This document shows positions 7,558 through 12,949 of a DNA stretch of 12,949 nt, piece by piece (the stretch's first letter is position 1; each line of letters opens with the position of its first letter). The stretch is from CAYUWM01 sp964448395. GTDB taxonomy: Bacteria > Chloroflexota > Dehalococcoidia > E44-bin15. The stretch is taken from contig CAYUWM010000048.1 of NCBI GenBank assembly GCA_964448395.1, positions 1 through 12,949 of the forward strand. The letters run 5' to 3'. The position numbers and the translations under genes were made by a program. Below the pieces are notes generated by a model. The model was not told where the DNA came from. It was given only the letters and a program-made list of their open reading frames with translations, and made no database searches.

Positions 7558-8349
7558 ATGGATCTGGGACTGAAGGGGAAGAGCGTCATCATCACCGGCG
7601 GCGGCTCCAACATCGGGCGCGCCATCGTTCTCGGTTTCGCCAAGGAAGGCGCCAAAATCACCATCGCCGATATAGATGAGAAGCAGGCGAAGAAGGTAGC
7701 TGATCAGGCTAAGAAGATGGGCGCCGGCGACGCCGTTGTGGTGAAGACCGATGTCACCGACCTGGCGGCGGTGGAGGCCATGGTCAAGAAAGTCAAGGAC
7801 AAGAACGGCTCGGTGGATATCCTGGTCAACAACGTGGGCTGGGACATCCAGCAGCTGTTCGTCGATACCGGACCCGATTTCTGGGACAAGATCGTCGCCA
7901 TCAACTACCGCAGCGTGCTCAACTGCACCAAGGCGGTGCTGGCCCCGATGATGGAGCAGGGCAAGGGCACCATCGTCAACATCGGTTCCGATGCCGGGCG
8001 CATCGGCGAGTTCAAGGAAGCGGTGTACGGCGGCACCAAGGGCGCGGTCATCTCCTTCACCAAGGCGGTCGCCCGCGAGGTGGGCAAGTTCAACATCCGC
8101 CTCAACGTGGTGTGCCCCGGACTCACCCTCCCCGCCAGCGAGGAGGAGTACGGCGATGGAAGCCCCTGGAAGATGACGGCCGCCTTCTTTACCGATGAGC
8201 TGAAGGAGAAGATCAGGAAGAACTACCCGCTGCGCCGGCTGGGCACCTCTGCAGATATCGCCAACGCGGTGCTGTTCATGGCGTCGGAGGCCTCCGGCTT
8301 TATCACAGGGCAGACCCTCAGCGTCAGCGGCGGCTACTCGATGATGTAG
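7558..8349 (+). CDS. Short-chain dehydrogenase/reductase (SDR), BadH/FabG-like, 263 aa
   Basis: Classical SDR: the Rossmann motif TGGGSNIG (13-20), Asp38 at the end of the second strand (suggests NAD rather than NADP), NNVG (91-94, usual NNAG with Ala changed to Val), Asn116, Ser144, and the YxxxK pair Tyr157/Lys161, then the PGLT loop (188-191) and a GGYSMM C-terminus. It should oxidise a secondary alcohol or reduce a ketone; beside an acyl-CoA dehydrogenase and an activase, a 3-hydroxyacyl-CoA type substrate is likely. The general look resembles 2-hydroxycyclohexanecarboxyl-CoA dehydrogenase (BadH), but this cannot be told from other FabG-like SDRs by eye. ATG at 7558 is supported by AGGAGG (7543-7548) nine bases upstream. 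Confidence 0.9.
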   Translation: MDLGLKGKSVIITGGGSNIGRAIVLGFAKEGAKITIADIDEKQAKKVADQAKKMGAGDAVVVKTDVTDLAAVEAMVKKVKDKNGSVDILVNNVGWDIQQLFVDTGPDFWDKIVAINYRSVLNCTKAVLAPMMEQGKGTIVNIGSDAGRIGEFKEAVYGGTKGAVISFTKAVAREVGKFNIRLNVVCPGLTLPASEEEYGDGSPWKMTAAFFTDELKEKIRKNYPLRRLGTSADIANAVLFMASEASGFITGQTLSVSGGYSMM

Positions 8350-8355
8350 TCCGAA

Positions 8356-8385
8356 TTGACTTCCGCGACTCGCATCGAATACAAT
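8356..8385 (+). promoter_or_regulatory. Promoter of the small paralog pair
   Basis: TTGACT (8356-8361), an 18-base spacer and TACAAT (8380-8385) lie just after the SDR stop. The predicted start is near 8392, giving a leader of about 90 bases that holds the distant Shine-Dalgarno and hairpin at 8450-8473. Confidence 0.6.
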
Positions 8386-8449
8386 AGAATTGCAGGATAT
8401 ACTCGGCTGGTGGTCGACGGTCGCAAAGTGAAGCCGATACATACAGGAC

Positions 8450-8483
8450 AGGAGGGCAATAGGGCTTTATTGCAGTACGTAAA
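8450..8483 (+). promoter_or_regulatory. Distant Shine-Dalgarno with bridging hairpin
   Basis: AGGAGG (8450-8455) is 28 bases from the ATG at 8484, too far for normal use. Between them GCAATA (8456-8461) pairs perfectly with TATTGC (8468-8473) around a 6-base loop. If folded, 18 bases are removed from the path and the spacing becomes 10 bases. An in-frame TAG at 8460-8462 rules out a longer reading frame starting closer to the Shine-Dalgarno, apart from a doubtful ATT at 8469. Confidence 0.5.
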
Positions 8484-8792
8484 ATGAAAGTATGGTCAAG
8501 AGGCTTGGGAAAACAGGCACTGAATGCAAACTGGTTCCAGACCGATCTGGTGGTCGAAGGGAACAACTTATTGGCCAAGGGCATCGTCCGCGACAAGGGC
8601 ATCATCTGGGACTGTCAGTTCACCTTCACCAAGGAAGACCTCCCCGGTCTGCTGTACATGATCCTCTCGATTCAGGTGATAGTACATTTCATCAAGAACG
8701 TGAGGTACATGCTGACATTCCCCTTCGACAGGTTCATCAAGGGCGGTGCGCACAAGGAGCGGCCCAAGGATAAGCCCAAGGGCAGTTCGTGA
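8484..8792 (+). CDS. Small protein of unknown function, paralog 1, 102 aa
   Basis: I do not recognise the family. It opens with MKVWSRGLG, has a likely beta-rich first half, then FTKEDLPGLLYMI followed by a hydrophobic or amphipathic stretch (about residues 52-72, to FIKN), and ends in a Lys/Pro-rich hydrophilic tail. The neighbouring gene 35 bases downstream is a clear paralog: same start pattern (M-basic-hydrophobic-WS-basic-GLG), a shared ED-x-x-G-(I/L)-L core, S-(I/V)-Q, and KN after the hydrophobic part. The shared pattern supports both as real genes. The hydrophobic segment is short for a transmembrane helix, so the protein is probably soluble or peripheral on a membrane. Its ribosome site is unusual (see 8450-8483). 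It probably forms an operon with its paralog. Confidence 0.75.
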   Translation: MKVWSRGLGKQALNANWFQTDLVVEGNNLLAKGIVRDKGIIWDCQFTFTKEDLPGLLYMILSIQVIVHFIKNVRYMLTFPFDRFIKGGAHKERPKDKPKGSS

Positions 8793-8827
8793 TTACCCAC
8801 GATAATGGAGCGAGGTGAGTAGATAGA

Positions 8828-9154
8828 ATGAGATTCTGGTCAAAAGGTCTGGGAGAGCGCGAGCTGGTCATCGATCTGAGCCGGGGCAACCTGACGAACG
8901 AAGAGGGCAAGGTATTCATGCGCGGCATCATCGTCGAGCCGGTCAACTGGCACTACGAGGTGACGCTGTTCCCCGAGGATGTGCGCGGGATACTGCGGAT
9001 CATGGTTTCGGTGCAGGCGATGGTTTACCTGTTCAAGAACTTTCCGCAGCTGTTCGTCTTCTTCGGACGCTGCATCAAGCGGGATTTCGGCAGCGATATA
9101 GAGGCCGAGGCCAAGCCGGGGCAGACGAGAACCCCCGAGAGCACCAAGGCGTAA
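8828..9154 (+). CDS. Small protein of unknown function, paralog 2, 108 aa
   Basis: Tandem paralog of the preceding gene. It opens with MRFWSKGLG and keeps the core: RGII, LFPEDVRGILRIMVSVQAMV, then FKNF, in the same order and spacing. The tail differs (acidic then Thr/Ser-rich), as expected for an unconstrained end. It has an ordinary GAGGTGAG Shine-Dalgarno (8812-8819) eight bases before the ATG, unlike its upstream sister. The 35-base gap and the terminator 24 bases after its stop suggest a two-gene operon. The divergence of the pair (roughly a third identical by eye) means the duplication is old. Function unknown; hetero-oligomer formation between the two is a fair guess only. Confidence 0.75.
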   Translation: MRFWSKGLGERELVIDLSRGNLTNEEGKVFMRGIIVEPVNWHYEVTLFPEDVRGILRIMVSVQAMVYLFKNFPQLFVFFGRCIKRDFGSDIEAEAKPGQTRTPESTKA

Positions 9155-9178
9155 TCAGCAATCCACGATTAACCAAAA

Positions 9179-9205
9179 GGCCCACCCTAGCGGTGGGCCT
9201 TTTTT
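9179..9205. terminator. Intrinsic terminator between paralog 2 and rsfS
   Basis: A perfect 8-bp GGCCCACC/GGTGGGCC stem (9179-9186, 9192-9199) with a 5-base loop is followed by six T's; AAAA precedes it, so it may also act on the minus strand for rsfS, whose stop is at 9256. Confidence 0.92.
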
Positions 9206-9255
9206 ATATCCGTTGCTCGACGGCTGTGCCCTACGATAGATGTATAAATGCCCGC

Positions 9256-9600
9256 CTACTCGATGCGGACCAGCGGGGTGGCCTTGCTCCACAGCTTCTC
9301 CAGCTTGTAGTACTCGCGCTGGGTGGAGTCGAAGATGTGGATGATGACGTCTCCGTAGTCCATCAGCAGCCAGCCGGACTCTATCCCGCCTTCGCTGCGG
9401 CAGTTCTTCGCCCCTTCGCTGCTCAGCGCCTCGTCGATGGCGTCGGCTATGGCCTTCACCTGCCGCTCCGAACCGCCGCTGCACACCACGAAGTAGTCGG
9501 CGAAGGTGCACACCTCCCGCATGTCCAGCATGACGATATCGTCGGCCTGCTTGTCCGAGGCCGCCTCCACCGCCTTGCGCGCCAGCTCTACCGCTTCCAA
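9256..9600 (-). CDS. rsfS: Ribosomal silencing factor RsfS
   Basis: A 114-aa RsfS/YbeB/Iojap-family protein: residues 33-44 (FADYFVVCSGGS) and RQVKAIADAI (46-55), WLLMDYGDVIIHIF (77-90) and the REYYKLEKLW block (95-104) match the family well. Members bind ribosomal protein L14 (uL14) on the large subunit and block joining with the small subunit when nutrients are scarce. Start is TTG at 9600, with GGAGTGA a few bases upstream and full family length. It is monocistronic here, without the nadD neighbour common elsewhere. Confidence 0.95.
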   Translation of the reverse strand: MEAVELARKAVEAASDKQADDIVMLDMREVCTFADYFVVCSGGSERQVKAIADAIDEALSSEGAKNCRSEGGIESGWLLMDYGDVIIHIFDSTQREYYKLEKLWSKATPLVRIE

Positions 9601-9617
9601 AACGTCACTCCATCACC

Positions 9618-9626
9618 ATTATAACA
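9618..9626 (-). promoter_or_regulatory. Extended -10 promoter of rsfS
   Basis: On the minus strand TGTTATAAT (9626-9618) is an extended -10 with a perfect TATAAT; no good -35 is visible at the right distance. The expected transcript starts about 11 bases before the TTG, leaving just room for the GGAG. Confidence 0.5.
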
Positions 9627-9632
9627 CGCATA

Positions 9633-9673
9633 CCGGGCGGCGGTTGATTGTTGCCTCCCGCTCTGCTAGACTG
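9633..9673 (+). repeat. Promoter repeat copy 1 (before DUF169 gene)
   Basis: 37 of 41 bases match the copy at 10433-10473: the first 21 and the last 11 are identical and the 9 between differ at 4. It contains TTGATT (9644-9649), exactly 17 bases, and TAGACT (9667-9672), so it works as a promoter giving a leader of about 43 bases with AGGAGG (9710-9715). Confidence 0.8.
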
Positions 9674-9721
9674 CCGACGAGAACAGCAACCGATTTCGAA
9701 TAAAACTGCAGGAGGCGGAAC

Positions 9722-10447
9722 ATGGTTTGGAAGAAATACTCGCAGCGGCTAAAAGACCTGCTGGGGCTCGAGGGCAGCCCCATCGCCTTGACCTACTCAA
9801 TGACACCGGCCACCGGCGCCCAGAAAGGCAAGCGGACGGTATGCCGCGCCCTGCTGGAGGCCAGGGACGGCAAGATCATCAACCTGAGCAAGGAGTCCAG
9901 CGCCTGCCCCGGCGGCACCTGGCACCTGGGACTGGGCCCCAAACCCACCGGCGACCAGGACAAGTTTTTGAAGAAGTTCCTGGTGGAGGGCGAGAAGCTG
10001 TTCTGCTCCATCGCCACCTTCAACCGCGTGATGTCGCTCGGCACCCAGCCGCCCTACGGGCTGGCCGACAACGTCATCCTGTCACCGCTGGAGAAGGCCA
10101 GGCAGGAGCCCGACCTGGTGGTGTTCCTGTGCAACGCCGAGCAGGCTTGCCGGCTGCTCACCCTGGCAAACTACAAGGACGGCATACCGCCGAAGGTGGA
10201 GATAGTGGGCTCGGCGTGCCACATGGCGATCGCCTACCCCATCGTGTCGGGGGAGATCAACGTCAGCTTCCTGGACTACACCGCCCGCAAGTTGCAGAAG
10301 TTCCGGCCGGATGAGCTCTTCGTGAGCATCCCCTACCACAAGATGCCGAACCTGATGGACAGCATCGAGTCCTGCAGCGCGGGAACTGCCGAGGTGGAGC
10401 TGCCCGCAGTCATGAGGCGACGGAGACAGACTCCGGGCGGCGGTTGA
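9722..10447 (+). CDS. DUF169 family protein, 241 aa
   Basis: The sequence fits the DUF169 family (COG2043), Cys-containing proteins of unknown role found mostly in anaerobes and archaea. Seen: the opening KYSQRLKDLLGLEGSPIAL, Cys41 (TVCRALLEA), Cys62 in SSACPGGTWHLGLG, Cys95, the PDLVVFLCNAEQACRL block (130-145) and Cys166 (GSACHMAIAY). The conserved cysteines hint at metal, cluster or cofactor binding, but none is proven that I know of. Soluble, with no signal peptide. ATG at 9722 has AGGAGG six bases upstream. The last codons (Pro-Gly-Gly-Gly-stop) lie inside the second copy of the promoter repeat, so its TGA is part of the rnhB -35 box. The basic RRRRQTPGGG end may therefore be a by-product of that repeat and not a family feature. 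Confidence 0.88.
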   Translation: MVWKKYSQRLKDLLGLEGSPIALTYSMTPATGAQKGKRTVCRALLEARDGKIINLSKESSACPGGTWHLGLGPKPTGDQDKFLKKFLVEGEKLFCSIATFNRVMSLGTQPPYGLADNVILSPLEKARQEPDLVVFLCNAEQACRLLTLANYKDGIPPKVEIVGSACHMAIAYPIVSGEINVSFLDYTARKLQKFRPDELFVSIPYHKMPNLMDSIESCSAGTAEVELPAVMRRRRQTPGGG

Positions 10448-10473
10448 TTGTTGACCCCTGCCCTGCTAGACTG
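10433..10473 (+). repeat. Promoter repeat copy 2 (before rnhB)
   Basis: Second copy of the 9633-9673 repeat, offset exactly 800 bases. It has TTGATT (10444-10449), 17 bases, and TAGACT (10467-10472). It overlaps the end of the DUF169 gene (stop TGA 10445-10447). The predicted transcript would begin about 6 bases before the rnhB ATG. Confidence 0.8.
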
Positions 10474-10484
10474 GCGGCAGGAAG

Positions 10485-11144
10485 ATGGCGAGACAATTGA
10501 GGCTGGTGACGGTGGCAGCGCAGCATCCGACGCTGGCCGAGGAGCTCGGGCTGGTGCAGCAGGGCTACCGCTCCATCGCCGGCATCGACGAGGTGGGGCG
10601 CGGCCCGCTGGCGGGACCGCTGATCGCCGCCGCCGTGATACTGCCCGCCGGGGTGGATGCCCCCTGGCTGGGACTGGTGCGCGACAGCAAGCAGCTGACG
10701 CCTGAAAAACGCGAGTACCTGTTCCGCCACATAGCGGATTCCGCCGTGGCCATCGGCGTCGGCTCCGCGCCGCACAAGGTGATCGACCGCCTGGGCATCG
10801 CGAAGGCTACCAGTATGGCGATGGAGCTGGCGGTGGCCAACCTCATCCAACCCCCCGATTTCCTGCTCATCGACTTCATGAAGCTGCCCGGGGTGCCCAT
10901 CCCCCAGCGCAGCCTGCCCAAGGGCGACACGCGATCTATATCCATCGCCTGCGCCTCCATCATCGCCAAGGTGACCCGCGACCGCTTCATGGTGGAGCTG
11001 GACAGGGTGCACCCCGGTTACGGCTTCGCCAGCCACAAGGGATATGCCACCCGCGAGCACCTGGAGAGCCTGCAGCGCCTGGGGGTCTGCCCCATCCACC
11101 GCCGCTGCTTCGCCCCGGTCAGGGACGCCCTAGCCCGGCGATGA
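10485..11144 (+). CDS. rnhB: Ribonuclease HII
   Basis: Removes RNA from RNA-DNA hybrids, including single ribonucleotides in DNA. The 219-aa sequence has the family marks: IAGIDEVGRGPLAG (31-44) with Asp35, Glu36 and the GRG motif, LLIDF with Asp130, SIACASIIAKVTRD with Asp166, and PGYGFASHKGYAT (177-189). All four acidic catalytic positions are present, so it should be active. ATG at 10485 lies only 12 bases after the -10 box of promoter repeat copy 2, so the mRNA would have almost no leader; AGGAAG touching the ATG is too close to serve as a Shine-Dalgarno. The last 26 bases overlap the end of the convergent hydrolase gene. Confidence 0.97.
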   Translation: MARQLRLVTVAAQHPTLAEELGLVQQGYRSIAGIDEVGRGPLAGPLIAAAVILPAGVDAPWLGLVRDSKQLTPEKREYLFRHIADSAVAIGVGSAPHKVIDRLGIAKATSMAMELAVANLIQPPDFLLIDFMKLPGVPIPQRSLPKGDTRSISIACASIIAKVTRDRFMVELDRVHPGYGFASHKGYATREHLESLQRLGVCPIHRRCFAPVRDALARR

Positions 11145-11856
11145 ACCGCTCCAGCACGGCGATGTAATCCTCGCCGCCCGTGATGTAGGTATCGTTGTGG
11201 CCCGCGCCGACGATGGTGTAGAACCGCTTGGGCTCGTTCGCCGCCTCGAACAGCTCCTGCCCCGACGGGTAAGGCACCACCTCGTCTATATCGCCGTGCA
11301 GCATCAGCAGCGGGGCCTTGATACTCCCTATCTTGGAGATGGAGCCGTACTCGATGGGGAGCACATCCGCCACCAGGCCGGGGAACAGCGCCCCTACCGA
11401 TGAGAAGGTGGACTCCAGTATCAGGCCGAGGCAGGGATGCTTGCTCGCCAGATCGACTGCCACCGCGCCCCCCAGCGAGCGCCCGAATATCACTATCGCC
11501 TTTGCGTCTATATCGGTGCGACTGTTGAGGTACTCCAGCGCGGCCTCAGCGTCGAGGTATGTGCCCTCCTCGGTGGGCTTGCCCTGGCTCAGGCCGTAGC
11601 CGCGATAGTCGAATAAAAATATATTGACCCCCAGCCGGTCGTGCATCAGCTTGAGGTTGTCCAGCCGGTAGCTGATGTTGCCCGCGTTGCCGTGACACCA
11701 CAGCAGGGTGATGTCCCCCTTGCCGGGCACGAACCAGCCGTGGAGCTTCAGCCCGTCAGCGGTGGGAAAGATGACATCCTCGAACGGCATCCCCCAGCCG
11801 GCGGGGTCACCGATGAAGTAGTTGTCGGGGTAAAAGATGAAGTCTTCCTGCAGCAT
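11119..11856 (-). CDS. Alpha/beta hydrolase, ABHD13/BEM46-like, 245 aa
   Basis: A serine hydrolase: HGNAGN (55-60) for the oxyanion region, FDYRGYGLSQGKPTEEG (82-98), the nucleophile elbow GRSLGG with Ser127, Asp191 in HGDIDEVVP, and His220 in GAGHND. The HGNAGN and YRGYGxSxGxPxExG motifs are those of the BEM46/ABHD13 group of esterase or thioesterase-like enzymes; the substrate is unknown. No clear signal peptide or membrane helix. I take the ATG at 11856, five bases after the DUF89 stop, with part of a weak Shine-Dalgarno (GAAGTGAG) over that stop; a GTG at 11865 overlapping the TGA (GTGA) is an alternative. The frame runs back to 11925 inside DUF89, which I reject. Translationally coupled to DUF89. 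Confidence 0.9.
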   Translation of the reverse strand: MLQEDFIFYPDNYFIGDPAGWGMPFEDVIFPTADGLKLHGWFVPGKGDITLLWCHGNAGNISYRLDNLKLMHDRLGVNIFLFDYRGYGLSQGKPTEEGTYLDAEAALEYLNSRTDIDAKAIVIFGRSLGGAVAVDLASKHPCLGLILESTFSSVGALFPGLVADVLPIEYGSISKIGSIKAPLLMLHGDIDEVVPYPSGQELFEAANEPKRFYTIVGAGHNDTYITGGEDYIAVLERFIAGLGRP

Positions 11857-11861
11857 ATCGC

Positions 11862-12701
11862 TCACTTCAATACGGCAAGGTAGCTGTTGAGCGGCACCCC
11901 GATGGAGTCGGCCACCGGCTGACACTTGGCCATGGTGCAGTGCAGCACCCGCCCCTGGGGAGGCAGCTCGGAAAGCCCCTCGTAGTAGCCCATGCCCTTG
12001 GCCAGCACCAGGCCGGCCCCCTCGAACGCCCGCCGGAACTGGTCCGATGCCTGCGCCATTATGACGCCCGGAGTAGCTGCCCCGGTGGTGATAACGCGGT
12101 TCAGCCTGCCGTCCAGACCCGCCAGCCGCAGGTCGTCCAGGGTCATATCGTTCTGCACCGGCTCCCCCTTGACCACGTAGGTGACCGGCGCGTACCGCTC
12201 CAGGTACTCTATCAGCGGCAGGTCGAAGAACACCTCCCCCGCGTTGTCGGCGAGGAACAGTATGTCCTTCGCGCCGTCGAGCTTGGCGATGAATTTATCC
12301 GAGTCGTCGGCCACGAACTCCACCGGCGCCCGCATGTCCCGCTTGATGTCTTCGATGCTGCGGAAGAAGTCGATGGAGTTGCCCGCGGTGGATAATGCCA
12401 TCAGCCCCTTGAAGTCCTGCGGGTAGGACGCGCCCACCTCCGCGCTGAGCTCGCGGGCGAGCCTGATCTCATCGTCCTTCATCCGGCGGTAGGGATCCGG
12501 GTTGCCGGTTATCTCCTTGACCGCCTTGTGTATCGCGGTTGCGATCTCCAGGGTCAGCAGGTCGGGGGAGAAGTTGTCATCGATTATCTGCAGCCCTGCC
12601 CGCTCCGCCTCCGCCCGCAGCGATTCGTCGTCAGTGGCCATTGCCGCCGCCTGCCGCGCCAGCCGCTGGAGGCAGGGGTAGCATATGTCGGTAGCCTTCA
12701 T
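11862..12701 (-). CDS. DUF89 / ARMT1-like damage-control phosphatase, 279 aa
   Basis: Fits the bacterial/archaeal DUF89 group (COG1578, TM1154/AF1104-like), metal-dependent phosphatases proposed to remove damaged phospho-metabolites. Seen: CYPC near the start (Cys7, Cys10), TAGNSIDF (105-112), the metal-site motif ADNAGEVFFD (151-160) with Asp152, Asn153 and Asp160, VVKGEPVQND (176-185), LAKGMGYYEGLSE (233-245) and MAKCQPVA near the end. The true substrate is unknown. Start: two ATGs are in frame, at 12710 and 12701. The first lies inside the -10 box TATAATG and could not be in the transcript, so 12701 is preferred; its A is where transcription should begin, a leaderless mRNA. First gene of an operon with the hydrolase. 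Confidence 0.9.
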   Translation of the reverse strand: MKATDICYPCLQRLARQAAAMATDDESLRAEAERAGLQIIDDNFSPDLLTLEIATAIHKAVKEITGNPDPYRRMKDDEIRLARELSAEVGASYPQDFKGLMALSTAGNSIDFFRSIEDIKRDMRAPVEFVADDSDKFIAKLDGAKDILFLADNAGEVFFDLPLIEYLERYAPVTYVVKGEPVQNDMTLDDLRLAGLDGRLNRVITTGAATPGVIMAQASDQFRRAFEGAGLVLAKGMGYYEGLSELPPQGRVLHCTMAKCQPVADSIGVPLNSYLAVLK

Positions 12702-12708
12702 CCGCCCC

Positions 12709-12738
12709 ATTATAGCTGACGGGCTTGCCCCACAGCAA
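12709..12738 (-). promoter_or_regulatory. Promoter of the DUF89-hydrolase operon, leaderless
   Basis: On the minus strand TTGCTG (12738-12733), 18 bases and a perfect TATAAT (12714-12709) sit seven bases before the ATG at 12701, so the transcript should begin at or next to the start codon. No Shine-Dalgarno fits. Confidence 0.65.
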
Positions 12739-12753
12739 ATCAGGGATTATACT
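12725..12753 (+). promoter_or_regulatory. Promoter of the yraN gene, near-leaderless
   Basis: TTGCCC (12725-12730), 17 bases and TATACT (12748-12753) lie nine bases before the ATG at 12763, so the mRNA leader would be about three bases. The -35 of each divergent promoter lies in the spacer of the other. Confidence 0.6.
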
Positions 12754-12762
12754 TGGGTCGCC

Positions 12763-12949
12763 ATGAAGCGCAGCGAAGTGGGGGCGCTGGGGGAGAGCAT
12801 CGCCGCCGCGCACCTGGAGCGGCTGGGTTACGCCATCCGCGAGCGCAACTTCCGCACCCGCGAGGGGGAGATAGACATCATCGCCGATAAGGATGGCACG
12901 CTGGTCTTCGTCGAGGTGAAAGCGAGGAGGAGCCGCGCCTGCGGCACGC
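12763..12949 (+). CDS. yraN: YraN / UPF0102 family nuclease-fold protein (3' partial)
   Basis: The first 62 residues are visible before the window ends. They have the YraN signature: GALGESIAAAHLERLGY (7-23), then REGEIDIIA (33-41) and LVFVEVKAR (47-55). Asp38 and the ExK pair Glu51/Lys53 form the PD-(D/E)XK core of the Holliday-junction-resolvase-like fold. Members are small (about 120 aa) proteins of unproven role. The gene often sits beside rnhB, as it nearly does here. Confidence 0.93.
   Translation, partial: MKRSEVGALGESIAAAHLERLGYAIRERNFRTREGEIDIIADKDGTLVFVEVKARRSRACGT

Noticed and set aside
7516..8442. A 308-aa minus-strand frame opposite the SDR gene.
   Set aside because: Antisense shadow with no motifs; the SDR catalytic residues are all on the plus strand.
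8470..8487. A five-codon TTG minicistron (TTG to TGA) whose stop overlaps the ATG of the first paralog.
   Set aside because: A frame this short occurs by chance easily, and the hairpin explains the Shine-Dalgarno position better.
11857..11925. A 23-residue N-terminal extension of the hydrolase.
   Set aside because: It would lie inside the end of DUF89; the ATG after the DUF89 stop fits operon spacing and the start of homology.
12631..12813. A 60-aa minus-strand frame over the DUF89/yraN gap.
   Set aside because: It crosses both promoters and overlaps yraN antisense; no support.

Overview
The window is a GC-rich stretch of bacterial chromosome with about eleven protein genes, no RNA genes, no transposase and no CRISPR array. 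The content suggests an anaerobic bacterium, perhaps a Chloroflexota (Dehalococcoidia-like) lineage. The hints are a single-chain 2-hydroxyacyl-CoA dehydratase activase, a secreted protein with Thr-Pro/Thr-Ala linkers, BadH-like and acyl-CoA dehydrogenase genes, and several genes with promoters so close to the start codon that the mRNA would have almost no leader. This placement is inference; there is no 16S or marker tree here.

Layout. 3-1877 (+) is the 3' part of a secreted multidomain protein: a beta-rich N-terminal region, a Thr/Ala/Pro linker, a C39-like cysteine peptidase domain, and a beta domain. A bidirectional terminator (1899-1931) separates it from the convergent 1379-aa activase/dehydratase-like fusion (2005-6144, -). 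From a divergent 150-bp region run an acyl-CoA dehydrogenase (6295-7479, +) and an SDR dehydrogenase (7558-8349, +); the SDR has its own promoter with a palindrome over the -10. These three genes point to acyl-CoA chemistry (reduction or dehydration, alpha-beta oxidation, hydroxyacyl oxidation). The substrate is not visible. Next come two small tandem paralogous proteins of unknown function (8484-9154, +), with their own promoter and a second bidirectional terminator (9179-9205).

9256-12949 is mostly housekeeping: rsfS (-), a DUF169 gene (+), rnhB (+), then a two-gene operon on the minus strand (alpha/beta hydrolase and DUF89 protein), and the start of a YraN-type gene (+) cut by the window end. 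rnhB and yraN are often neighbours in bacteria; here the minus-strand pair lies between them.

The most interesting signals are regulatory. There is a near-identical 41-bp promoter repeat before both DUF169 and rnhB, exactly 800 bp apart. There are interlocked divergent promoters between DUF89 and yraN, each giving an almost leaderless mRNA. In front of the first small paralog a hairpin sits between a distant Shine-Dalgarno and the ATG and would restore normal spacing. The SDR promoter carries an 18-bp palindrome. Among proteins, the activase fusion keeps both Fe-S cysteines in each of its two ATPase domains, so one chain could build the cluster normally held between two subunits, and the tandem small proteins match no family I recognise.
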